A stretch of 64,000 bases of DNA from CAVUDO01 sp963740255 (lineage in GTDB: Bacteria > Actinomycetota > Actinomycetes > Mycobacteriales > Cryptosporangiaceae), in assembly GCA_963740255.1 (NCBI GenBank), contig CAVUDO010000006.1, positions 806,001-870,000 on the forward strand. Reading direction: 5' to 3'. The translations under genes were made by a program, and so were the position numbers. This document shows positions 27,988 to 34,905 of this stretch, in pieces. The notes below the pieces were generated by a model that was not told the DNA's origin, made no database searches, and saw only the letters and a list, made by a program, of their open reading frames with translations. The first letter of the stretch is position 1. Each line of letters starts with the position of its first letter.

Positions 27988-28090
27988 TCACGAGGGGCGC
28001 GGGGTCACGAGGGTCACGAGGGGCGCGGGGTCACGAGGGTCACGTGGGGCGCGGGGTCACGAGGGTCACGTGGGGCGCGGGGTCACGAGG
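27988..28090. repeat. 26-bp tandem repeat across the dapE stop codon
   Basis: Three complete 26-base units (28005-28030, 28031-28056, 28057-28082) lie between a partial copy at 27988-28004 and another at 28083-28090. Each contains two TCACG boxes separated by AGGG and then a G/C-rich GGGGCGCGGGG tract. Copies differ at one position (cacgAgg versus cacgTgg). The last codons and stop of dapE are encoded inside the array. Confidence 0.9.
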
Positions 28091-29145
28091 TACCGGTGGA
28101 GCGCCTCGGCGGTGGCGGTGATCTGCCTGACGTCGACGTGTTCGTCCACGGTGTGGGCGACGTTCGGGTCGCCTGGTCCGAAGTTCACCGCCGGAACGCC
28201 CAGCGCCGAGAACCGCGACACGTCGGTCCAGCCGTACTTGGCCCGGACCGGGACGCCCAGCGCGGCGACGAAGCCGGCCGCGGCCGGGGAGGCCAGCCCG
28301 GGCAGGGCGCCCGGTGCGCAGTCGGTCACCTCGACGGCGTACCCGTCGAACACCTCCCGGACGTGGGCCTCGGCATCGGCCCCCGACCGGTCGGGCGCGA
28401 ACCGGTAGTTGACCTCGACCGCGCACTCGTCCGGGATCACGTTCCCGGCCACTCCGCCGGCGATCCCCACGGCGTTGAGCCCTTCGCGGTAGCCGCACCC
28501 GTCCAGCTCGACCTGCCGCGCCCGGTAGGCGGCCAGCCGCTCCAGCACCCCGGCGACCGCGTGGATCGCGTTCTCGCCGTGCCACGAACGGGCCGAGTGC
28601 GCCCGCCGGCCGGTCGTCCGCACGATCGCCCGCATGGTGCCCTGGCACCCCGCCTCGACCACGCCCCCGGTCGGTTCGAGCAGCACGGCGAAGTCGGCGG
28701 CCAGCCAGTCGGGGTGAGTGCGCGCGATCCGGCCGAGCCCGTTCCTCGCCGCCTCCACCTCCTCCTGGTCGTAGCAGACCAGCGTGAGGTCACAGCGAGG
28801 ATCGGCGACGGTCGCGGCGAGGTGGAGCAGCACCGCGACCCCACCCTTCATGTCGGTCGTTCCGCACCCGTAGAGCAGATCCCCGTCGCGCCGCGAAGGC
28901 AGGTTGCCCGCAATCGGCACGGTGTCCAGATGACCGGCCAGCACCACCCGGTGCGCCCGCCCGAGACCGGTCCGCGCCACGACAGCGTCCCCGTCCCGAT
29001 CCACCCGGTACCGCCCCAGCCCCCGAAGCCCCTCCTCGACGGCATCCGCCAGCACGGCCTCGTCCCCGGAAACACTCGGAACATCCACAAGCGCCACAGT
29101 CAGCGCCACCGGGTCCCCACGAAGGTCAAGCGCACGAACAGTCAC
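28066..29145 (-). CDS. dapE: Succinyl-diaminopimelate desuccinylase
   Basis: The 359-residue M20 metallopeptidase-family enzyme hydrolyses N-succinyl-LL-diaminopimelate to DAP and succinate. Metal ligands and the catalytic acid are visible: GHLDTVP, GCGTTDMKGG, YDQEEVE and LLEPTGG, with the late histidine in VAHTVDEHV. Together with dapC and dapD it completes the three succinylase steps in this window. The GTG start lies 6 bases from a minus-strand TAGACT, so the transcript is probably leaderless. The final residues VTPRPT are written by the 26-bp tandem repeat. Confidence 0.93.
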   Translation of the reverse strand: MTVRALDLRGDPVALTVALVDVPSVSGDEAVLADAVEEGLRGLGRYRVDRDGDAVVARTGLGRAHRVVLAGHLDTVPIAGNLPSRRDGDLLYGCGTTDMKGGVAVLLHLAATVADPRCDLTLVCYDQEEVEAARNGLGRIARTHPDWLAADFAVLLEPTGGVVEAGCQGTMRAIVRTTGRRAHSARSWHGENAIHAVAGVLERLAAYRARQVELDGCGYREGLNAVGIAGGVAGNVIPDECAVEVNYRFAPDRSGADAEAHVREVFDGYAVEVTDCAPGALPGLASPAAAGFVAALGVPVRAKYGWTDVSRFSALGVPAVNFGPGDPNVAHTVDEHVDVRQITATAEALHRYLVTPRPT

Positions 29146-29151
29146 CCTCGA

Positions 29152-29157
29152 AGTCTA
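29152..29157 (-). promoter_or_regulatory. TAGACT -10 element, leaderless start of dapE
   Basis: On the minus strand TAGACT stands 6 bases before the dapE GTG, with no ribosome site. Confidence 0.6.
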
Positions 29158-29201
29158 GGCACCCCGCAGGCCCTCAAAGCCCGAGCCACGACGCGGCGCG
29201 A

Positions 29202-29276
29202 GCGGGGACCGGGGGTCGCGGTGAAAGACGTAAGGCGAGCCTGCGAGCAGTCCGAACCGCGACCCCCGGTCCCCGC
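29202..29276. repeat. Perfect 21-bp inverted repeat with 33-base loop
   Basis: The arms 29202-29222 and 29256-29276 are exact reverse complements, beginning GCGGGGACCGGGGG on the left. The loop is 33 bases. It lies between the stop of the membrane-protein gene (29301) and the dapE promoter, so it may end the upstream leftward transcript. The long loop is unusual for a simple terminator. Confidence 0.85.
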
Positions 29277-29300
29277 GACCCAAGAGGTGCGGTGCAAGCG

Positions 29301-29819
29301 TCACTCCCAACGACGAGACTCGGCGACGCTCCCCCACAGCACCGCGAGCAGCAGTTGCAGGCCGAGGCTCAACCCCGGCCCGGTGCCGGCGTCGAGGTCG
29401 GGAGCGGTGGCCACCAGGAAGATCAGCGCGACGATCGACAACCCCGAGCCGGCACTGGCCACCGCGGCGATGACCGCGGCCGCCCGCGTCCGCACCGTCA
29501 GGGCGATGGCCTGCAGCAGTGACGCCACCAGCACGAGGTACGCGGCACTCGCGATCACCGGCGAGTCGGTCGGCGCGAGCAGCAGCGACCAGGCGCTCGT
29601 GGCGTGCGGGTCGGCTGGGCGCACCAGCCACGGCAACGAGAGCGCCACCAGCAGAGAGAGGATCCCGGCCGCGGCCAGGGCATGCGGCACGGCGGTCTCC
29701 CGGTCGGCCTCGATCCGGTGCTCGAGGTCGACGACCTTGGCCCGCAGCCGGTCCAGCGCGCGCTCGTGCTCGGTCAGCCAGGCCTGGATCTCGTCGGCCT
29801 CCGGTGCCGGTTCTGGCAT
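29301..29819 (-). CDS. Hypothetical membrane protein with N-terminal coiled coil
   Basis: The 172-residue protein begins with an acidic helical segment (EIQAWLTEHERALDRLRAKVVDLEHRIEADRE, about residues 8-40) with coiled-coil heptads. Four hydrophobic helices follow (about 46-66, 82-107, 112-137 and 145-165). The ATG at 29819 follows a GGCGGAG site. I do not recognise a family. It is divergent from the LOG gene at 30080 and followed by the 21-bp inverted repeat. Confidence 0.7.
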   Translation of the reverse strand: MPEPAPEADEIQAWLTEHERALDRLRAKVVDLEHRIEADRETAVPHALAAAGILSLLVALSLPWLVRPADPHATSAWSLLLAPTDSPVIASAAYLVLVASLLQAIALTVRTRAAAVIAAVASAGSGLSIVALIFLVATAPDLDAGTGPGLSLGLQLLLAVLWGSVAESRRWE

Positions 29820-29962
29820 CGAACTCCGCCTCTCTGATCGCAAGGCCGCCGTGGGTCACCGCCGTAGAGCCTGCCAGGCCGTGCGGGGGTCCGCCTGGCC
29901 GCGAGGCCGGGGGAATCGGAGCCGCCCCGGCCGCGAAGGTGCGTCGAAGCGCCCAACGACAG

Positions 29963-29990
29963 AGCCGCCGGCCGGATGCGGCCGGCGGCT
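29963..29990. other. Strong stem-loop in a divergent intergenic region
   Basis: An 11-base perfect stem (AGCCGCCGGCC / GGCCGGCGGCT) with loop GGATGC lies between the leftward membrane protein and the rightward LOG gene, about 90 bases before the LOG start. It could be an operator, an RNA structure or a terminator for antisense transcription. Confidence 0.5.
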
Positions 29991-30066
29991 CCGCGGCGCC
30001 GGAGACACCGGTGGCGGCCGTGGCCGCGCGGTCGTCGACGCGGGGTCCCCACCAGGGTCGACCGGA

Positions 30067-30072
30067 TACGGT
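30067..30072 (+). promoter_or_regulatory. TACGGT -10 element before the first LOG gene
   Basis: TACGGT lies 7 bases before the ATG at 30080 and no ribosome site is present. Confidence 0.55.
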
Positions 30073-30079
30073 GGCGGGC

Positions 30080-30919
30080 ATGACACCCGACGCCGTTCCC
30101 GCCGGGAACAACCGGCAGCCGACCCCCGAGGTGGCCCGCGGTGTGCCGTACGCCGGCCCGGAGCGCCGGCGGGGTCCGACCACCCTCGGGCGCTCCCACG
30201 GCCCGGGCAGCACCACCGACCAGCGTCTGCTGGACTCCCGGGGGTCGACCGACTGGGTGCACACCGACCCGTGGCGGGTGCTGCGGATCCAGTCCGAGTT
30301 CGTCGAGGGCTTCGGGTCGCTGGCGGAGCTGGGCCCCGCGGTGAGCGTGTTCGGCTCGGCCCGCACGCCGGCCGACAGCCCGGAGTTCGCGGCCGGCGAA
30401 CGGCTCGGCCGCGAGCTGGTGGATGCCGGCTACGCGGTCATCACCGGCGGCGGCCCCGGCGCGATGGAGGCGGCGAACAAGGGCGCCAGCGAGGCCGGCG
30501 GGGTGAGCGTGGGCCTGGGCATCGAGCTGCCGTTCGAGCAGAGCCTCAACCAGTGGGTCGACGTCGGCGTGAACTTCCGCTACTTCTTCGCCCGCAAGAC
30601 GATGTTCGTCAAGTACGCGCAGGCATTCTGCGTGCTGCCGGGCGGCTTCGGCACCCTGGACGAGCTGTTCGAGGCCCTCACGCTGGTGCAGACCCGCAAG
30701 GTGACGCGGTTCCCCGTGGTGCTGATCGGCACGGCGTACTGGAGCGGGCTGGTCGACTGGCTCCGCGGTCCGATGCTCGCCGAGCGCAAGATCAACGCGG
30801 CCGACCTCGAGCTCTTCTCGGTCACCGACGACGTGTCCGAGGCGGTCCGGCTGGTCCAGGCCGCGGACGCCGCCCCGCCCGACGCCGGCCCCACCCCCGA
30901 CTGCCCGGTGGAGGTGTAG
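30080..30919 (+). CDS. LOG-family (TIGR00730) Rossmann-fold protein, paralogue 1
   Basis: The 279-residue protein has the lysine-decarboxylase-like/LOG fold with SVFGSARTP, ITGGGPGAMEAANKGA and the signature PGGFGTLDELFEAL. Characterised LOG enzymes remove ribose-5-phosphate from cytokinin or AMP-like nucleotides. A polar extension of about 60 residues (ERRRGPTTLGRS and following) precedes the domain. The position next to dapE matches the LOG gene Rv1205 near dapE in mycobacteria. It ends in TAGTG, overlapping the start of the second LOG gene. Confidence 0.88.
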   Translation: MTPDAVPAGNNRQPTPEVARGVPYAGPERRRGPTTLGRSHGPGSTTDQRLLDSRGSTDWVHTDPWRVLRIQSEFVEGFGSLAELGPAVSVFGSARTPADSPEFAAGERLGRELVDAGYAVITGGGPGAMEAANKGASEAGGVSVGLGIELPFEQSLNQWVDVGVNFRYFFARKTMFVKYAQAFCVLPGGFGTLDELFEALTLVQTRKVTRFPVVLIGTAYWSGLVDWLRGPMLAERKINAADLELFSVTDDVSEAVRLVQAADAAPPDAGPTPDCPVEV

Positions 30920-31518
30920 TGGCGGCGGTCTGCGTGTACTGCGCGTCCTCGCTGAGCATCGATCCGGCCTACCTGCGGCTGGCCGCCGAGGTCGGGACCG
31001 AACTCGGGCGACGGGGCCACTGGCTGGTGTCCGGTGGCGGCCGGGTGTCGATGATGGGAGAACTCGCCCGCGCGGCCCGGGCGGCAGGTGCCCACACCGT
31101 CGGCGTGATCCCGCGGGTCCTGATGACGCGGGAGGTCGCCGACTCCGACGCCGACGACCTGGTGGTCACCACCGGGATGCGCGACCGCAAGGCGGCGATG
31201 GACGAGCGGGCGGACGCGTTCCTCGGGCTGCCCGGAGGGATCGGCACGCTGGAGGAGGTGTTCGAGGTCTGGACGTCCCGCTCGCTCGGGATGCACGCCA
31301 AGCCGGTCGTCCTGCTCGATCCGGACGGCTTCTACGACGGTCTGCGCGACTGGTTGGAGGGTCTCGTCTCGCGGGGGTTCGTGCGGGCGGAGGCACTGGC
31401 GATGTTGGCGGTGGCCCGCACGGTCGCGGCGGCGTTCGACCTGGTCGAGGCGGGGCTGGCCGACCCGGTGCGGGTCGAGGCCGGACCGTCGGCGCCGGTG
31501 CGGGTCGACCGGAGTTGA
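30919..31518 (+). CDS. LOG-family (TIGR00730) protein, paralogue 2
   Basis: The 199-residue protein is a compact LOG enzyme: VCVYCASSLSIDPAYL, VSGGGRVSMMGELARA and the PGGIGTLEEVFEVWT signature with Arg and Glu residues of the active site. It is the shorter, plant-LOG-like form and starts at a GTG sharing one base with the previous stop, so the two paralogues are co-translated. One position deviates: GGG-x-x-x-M-M replaces the GGGxxGLMG pattern of typical members. The likely activity is phosphoribohydrolase on a nucleoside 5'-monophosphate. Confidence 0.88.
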   Translation: MAAVCVYCASSLSIDPAYLRLAAEVGTELGRRGHWLVSGGGRVSMMGELARAARAAGAHTVGVIPRVLMTREVADSDADDLVVTTGMRDRKAAMDERADAFLGLPGGIGTLEEVFEVWTSRSLGMHAKPVVLLDPDGFYDGLRDWLEGLVSRGFVRAEALAMLAVARTVAAAFDLVEAGLADPVRVEAGPSAPVRVDRS

Positions 31519-31581
31519 CTGGGCCTGTTTAAGTCCTTTTAGGCCGATTGGGCCGGTTAGGTCGGTTGGCCCGACCGACGC

Positions 31582-31620
31582 CGGCGACCGCACCCGGTCG
31601 CGGCCGGGCGGCGGTCGCCG
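31582..31620. terminator. Stem-loop between convergent genes
   Basis: A 9-base stem (31582-31590 with 31612-31620, CGGCGACCG/CGGTCGCCG) encloses a second small CCCGG/CCGGG stem. It lies between the converging LOG gene and the secreted-protein gene and is well placed as a bidirectional terminator. Confidence 0.55.
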
Positions 31621-31633
31621 TGGACTCGCGGGA

Positions 31634-32119
31634 TCAGTCCTTGGCGCGGACCACCACTGCGCGCGCGGTCACCGTGCCGCCGTCCTTGGTGCCGACGACG
31701 AGGGCGTTCTGCCCGACCTTGACGCCGGAGAGCGCGCCCTTCTTGCCCTCTACCCGCACCCGGGTCTGGCCGTTGACCGTGTAGGTCGCGGAGTAGCCGT
31801 CCGCGCTCTTCACCGTCACCGAGTTGCCGTCGACCGCGGTGACCTCGCCGCGCTGCCGGACGACCGTGACGAAGCCGCCGTCCTTCTTCTTGACCACCGC
31901 CTCGCCGTGCAGCACCCGCTTGGCCAGCGCGCGGCGGAACGGCCGCCCGTCCCGCTGGCGGTCGGGCTGGTCGGCCTTCTCCGAGGCCGAGGTGGATGGC
32001 GACGGGGTGGCCTCGGCGAAGGCGATGCTGGTCGCCGCGCCGGTGACGGCGGCGAGACCGACGGTGGCGGCCGCGGCCCATGCCACCACCGTGCCGACCC
32101 GGCGTCGAGTGCTGGTCAT
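31634..32119 (-). CDS. Secreted protein with DUF5666-like beta domain
   Basis: The 161-residue protein has a signal peptide (RRRVGTVVAWAAAATVGLAAVTGAAT, cleavage probably near residue 35, AFAEA). A charged linker and a C-terminal beta-rich region follow: two repeats of the pattern GEVTAVDGNSVTVKSADG ... TRVRVEGKKG ... VGQNALVVGTKDG, as in DUF5666 proteins. These are extracytoplasmic small barrels of unknown role. The ATG at 32119 follows GAAGAGGAG. Convergent with the LOG genes. Confidence 0.75.
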   Translation of the reverse strand: MTSTRRRVGTVVAWAAAATVGLAAVTGAATSIAFAEATPSPSTSASEKADQPDRQRDGRPFRRALAKRVLHGEAVVKKKDGGFVTVVRQRGEVTAVDGNSVTVKSADGYSATYTVNGQTRVRVEGKKGALSGVKVGQNALVVGTKDGGTVTARAVVVRAKD

Positions 32120-32249
32120 CGGGAACTCCTCTTCCAGGTGTGCGCCCCGGGATGTCGAGGCGGTGACGCTCGTAGCGTGCGGGCGCGACCGTCGATCGGG
32201 GTTCCGGCAGTGTTCGGACTCTGTAAGAGCGTCCCCCCGCGGCACAGGC

Positions 32250-33152
32250 TCAGGCGAGGCCACGCCGGGCCACCGCGGGCGGACGGTCGCCCCGGATCGA
32301 GGCGACCATGTCCAGCACCCGCCGGGTGGCCCGCACGTCGTGCGCCCGGAAGACCCGGGCCCCGAGCCAGGCCGAGACGGCCGTCGCGGCCAGCGTGCCC
32401 TCCAGGCGTTCGCCCGGCGGGAGGTCGAGGGTCTCGCCGACGAAGTCCTTCCGGGACACTGCGACCAGTACCGGCCAGCCGGTCGCGCAGAGCTCGTCGA
32501 GCCGCCTCGTGACCTCCAGCGAGTGGAGCGTGTTCTTCCCGAAGTCGTGCGTGGGGTCGATCAGGATGCCGTCCCGGCGCACTCCCGCGGCCACCGCACG
32601 ATCGGCCAGCCCCGTGACGGTGGCCACCACGTCGGCAACCACGTCGTCGTAGGCGACCCCGCCCGGATCGGTTCTGGGTGGCAGGCCGCCGGTGTGCGAG
32701 CACACCAGGCCCGCCCCGGCAGCGGCGGCCACGTCCACCAGCGCGGGGTCGTACCCGGACCAGGAGTCGTTGATCAGGTCGGCGCCGGCCTCCACCGCCG
32801 CCGCGGCAACCTCGGCGCGCCACGTGTCGACGCTGAGCACCAGGTCCGGCCAGCGGCGACGCAGCTGCGCCAGGAACGGCACCGTGCGCCGGATCTCCTC
32901 GGCGGTGTCGACCGGAGCACCCTGTTGTCCGGCCCGCACGCCGCCCACGTCCACGATGTCCGCGCCGTCGGCGACAGCCCGCTCGACCGCCCGGAACGCG
33001 GCCTCGTCGCCGAACGTCGACCCCTGGTCGTAGAACGAGTCGGGGGTGCGGTTGAGGATCGCCATCACCAGCAGGTCCGTCTCGGCGAACGTCCGCCGAC
33101 CCCACCGCAGCCGCACGCCGTTCTCCGTCCTCGTCGGGTGTCCCACGCCCAT
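32250..33152 (-). CDS. folP2: FolP2-type dihydropteroate synthase homologue
   Basis: The 300-residue TIM-barrel protein matches dihydropteroate synthase, which joins p-aminobenzoate to dihydropterin pyrophosphate. The pterin-site motifs diverge from the canonical enzyme: DPTHDFGKNT stands where active enzymes have DPGxGFGK, and SRKDFVG replaces SRKRF(I/L)G. This is the pattern of the mycobacterial FolP2 paralogue, which is reported not to have normal synthase activity. The neighbouring DivIVA-domain protein and tagI match the Rv1207-Rv1210 order. It is therefore probably not the main folate enzyme. Confidence 0.85.
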   Translation of the reverse strand: MGVGHPTRTENGVRLRWGRRTFAETDLLVMAILNRTPDSFYDQGSTFGDEAAFRAVERAVADGADIVDVGGVRAGQQGAPVDTAEEIRRTVPFLAQLRRRWPDLVLSVDTWRAEVAAAAVEAGADLINDSWSGYDPALVDVAAAAGAGLVCSHTGGLPPRTDPGGVAYDDVVADVVATVTGLADRAVAAGVRRDGILIDPTHDFGKNTLHSLEVTRRLDELCATGWPVLVAVSRKDFVGETLDLPPGERLEGTLAATAVSAWLGARVFRAHDVRATRRVLDMVASIRGDRPPAVARRGLA

Positions 33153-33247
33153 CTTCCGCCTTGCCGCCGGCCGGTGTGGCCGTGGTGTGGCCAGGTGGCG
33201 GTGCTTGGTGTGGGCACGTGCCGCGTGGTCACGGGCGGCATGGCACG

Positions 33248-33760
33248 ATGCCGGGTGTGGGTGACTTCCTGCTGATCGTCGTGGCCGCGCTGGTGGTGGC
33301 CGGGATCGGGTTCGGAATCGCGGCGTTCGTCCTCGACCGCGACCCGGGCCTCATGCCGCCGCGGCCGGACGCTCCGCCGTTCGACCTGCCGGCCGGGCGC
33401 CCGCTCAACGAGGCCGACATCCGGGGCCTGCGGCTGGACACGGCGCTGCGCGGATACCGGATGGAGCAGGTCGACGAGCTGCTCCGCCGGGTGGAGTACG
33501 ACCTCGGCGAGCTGTGGGCCCACGTGGAACACCTCGAGGCCGCCCGCGGTCCACACGGCGACACCGCGCCGCGCGCGCCCGAGGGCACCGCCGCCGACCT
33601 GGTCCGGGCCGCCGACTCGCCCAACGGCGCCAAGGCCCCAGACCAGGCATCGGACGGAGAGCGCCCGGTGGACGACCCACTCGTCCCGGCCGGTGCGCAG
33701 GCGGAGGAGGAGTACGAGTGGCGCCCTCAGACCTCGCCGCCCGGGGGCCAGGCGAGCTGA
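33248..33760 (+). CDS. DivIVA-domain membrane-anchored protein (Rv1209-like)
   Basis: The protein of about 170 residues starts with one membrane helix (FLLIVVAALVVAGIGFGIAAFVL). A short DivIVA-type segment follows (RPLNEADIRGLRLDTALRGYRMEQVDELLRRVEYDL) and then an acidic disordered tail. The DivIVA motif binds curved membrane or coiled-coil partners in actinobacterial polar growth and division. Start is ATG 33248 or GTG 33257; neither has a clear ribosome site. Its 3' end overlaps the SRPBCC gene by 43 bases. The place between folP and tagI matches Rv1209. Confidence 0.8.
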   Translation: MPGVGDFLLIVVAALVVAGIGFGIAAFVLDRDPGLMPPRPDAPPFDLPAGRPLNEADIRGLRLDTALRGYRMEQVDELLRRVEYDLGELWAHVEHLEAARGPHGDTAPRAPEGTAADLVRAADSPNGAKAPDQASDGERPVDDPLVPAGAQAEEEYEWRPQTSPPGGQAS

Positions 33761-34191
33761 CGGTGCCCGGCCAGGTGCGGGCACCGGTCGAGGTGGCGTT
33801 CGCGGTGGCCACCGACTGGGAACGGCAGGGACGGTGGATTCCGTTGACCCGGGTCCGGGTCGTCGAAGGCGACGGACGCAGCGTCGGCAGCGTCGTCCAC
33901 GCGTTCACCGGGATCGGTCCGATCGGGTTCCTCGACGTCCTGCGGATCACCCGGTGGGAACCGCCGCGCCGTGTCGACGTGCTGCACCTGGGGCGGCTGG
34001 TGCGCGGGCCCGGGGAGTTCACCTTCGCCGCAGACGGGCCCCACCGGACCAGGTTCGTCTGGGCGGAGTACCTGCACCTGCCGCTCGGCCGGCTGGGGGT
34101 GCGGGCCTGGCCGTGGGTGCGGCCGTTGGCCGCCGCGGGGTTCCGGGCGGCCTTGCGCAGGTTCGCCCGGCTCGCCGAGGAGGCCCGGTGA
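33718..34191 (+). CDS. SRPBCC family protein
   Basis: The 157-residue protein shows the START-like pattern: GQVRAPVEVAFAVATDWERQGRWIPLTRVRVVEG, then strands of a lipid-type cavity and a long C-terminal helix (PLAAAGFRAALRRFARLAEEAR). The GTG at 33718 follows a repeated GGAGGAGGAG ribosome site that lies inside the end of the DivIVA-domain gene. Its stop overlaps the GTG of tagI, so three genes are chained. Ligand unknown. Confidence 0.78.
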   Translation: MAPSDLAARGPGELTVPGQVRAPVEVAFAVATDWERQGRWIPLTRVRVVEGDGRSVGSVVHAFTGIGPIGFLDVLRITRWEPPRRVDVLHLGRLVRGPGEFTFAADGPHRTRFVWAEYLHLPLGRLGVRAWPWVRPLAAAGFRAALRRFARLAEEAR

Positions 34192-34781
34192 CCGCGGTGG
34201 TCGGCGCCGGCGGGCTGGCGCGCTGCGGGTGGGCCGGGAGCACGCCGGAGTACGTGGCCTACCACGACACCGAGTGGGGACGCCGCCTGACCGGCGACGA
34301 CGCGTTGTTCGAGCGGGTGTCGCTGGAGGCGTTCCAGTCCGGACTGTCCTGGCTGACGATCCTGCGCAAGCGGGAGGCGTTCCGGACGGCGTTCGCGGGC
34401 TTCTCGATCGAGGCGGTCGCCGCGTTCGGGCCGCACGACATCGAACGGCTGTTGGCCGACGCCGGCATCGTCCGCAACCGGGCCAAGGTCGAGGCGACGA
34501 TCGCCAACGCCCGAACGGCGCTCGACCTGCCCGACGGCCTGTCGGCGCTGCTCTGGACCTGGGCTCCGCCGCCGACGCCGCGCCCGGCCACCCTGGCGGA
34601 GGTCCCGGCGACCTCACCGGAGTCCGTCGCGATGGCGAAGGACCTGAAGCGACGCGGGTTCCGCTTCGTCGGCCCGACCACGGCCTACGCGTTGATGCAG
34701 GCCACCGGCATGGTCGACGACCACCTCGCCGACTGCCACGTCACCTTGCCCGCCAGGGGTAGCCACCCGAGCTGGTCATAG
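34188..34781 (+). CDS. tagI: DNA-3-methyladenine glycosylase I
   Basis: The 197-residue enzyme excises 3-methyladenine from DNA, starting base-excision repair. Family signatures are the N-terminal RCGWAG with zinc Cys, YHDTEWG, FQSGLSWLTILRKREAFR, and the C-terminal zinc ligands in DDHLADCHV. The catalytic pocket Trp and Glu residues of TagI are in these segments. It begins at a GTG overlapping the SRPBCC stop (GTGA). The arrangement matches Rv1209-tagA in mycobacteria. Confidence 0.95.
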   Translation: MTAVVGAGGLARCGWAGSTPEYVAYHDTEWGRRLTGDDALFERVSLEAFQSGLSWLTILRKREAFRTAFAGFSIEAVAAFGPHDIERLLADAGIVRNRAKVEATIANARTALDLPDGLSALLWTWAPPPTPRPATLAEVPATSPESVAMAKDLKRRGFRFVGPTTAYALMQATGMVDDHLADCHVTLPARGSHPSWS

Positions 34782-34893
34782 CGCCTACGCTTCGTCCTAC
34801 AGGTCGTAAGACCTCGGCGCCGGTGCGCCGCAAGAGAGGCGGGACTTTGTCATGGCCTGTCGTGCGGGCCGTCGTGTGCGGCTGACGAGGTCG

Positions 34894-34899
34894 TAGGCT
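34894..34899 (+). promoter_or_regulatory. TAGGCT -10 element before fic
   Basis: TAGGCT lies 6 bases before the fic ATG with no ribosome site, again a leaderless layout although the gene looks acquired. Confidence 0.55.
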
Positions 34900-34905
34900 C
34901 CGCTC

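Noticed and set aside
27988..28090. Possible CRISPR array
   Set aside because: The 26-base units are contiguous with no unique spacers, and no cas genes are present.
34797..34830. Short dyad aggtcgtaagacct after tagI as a mobile-element end flanking fic
   Set aside because: Only half of the motif (aggtcgta) recurs near 34889, there is no matching copy after fic, and no target duplication was seen.
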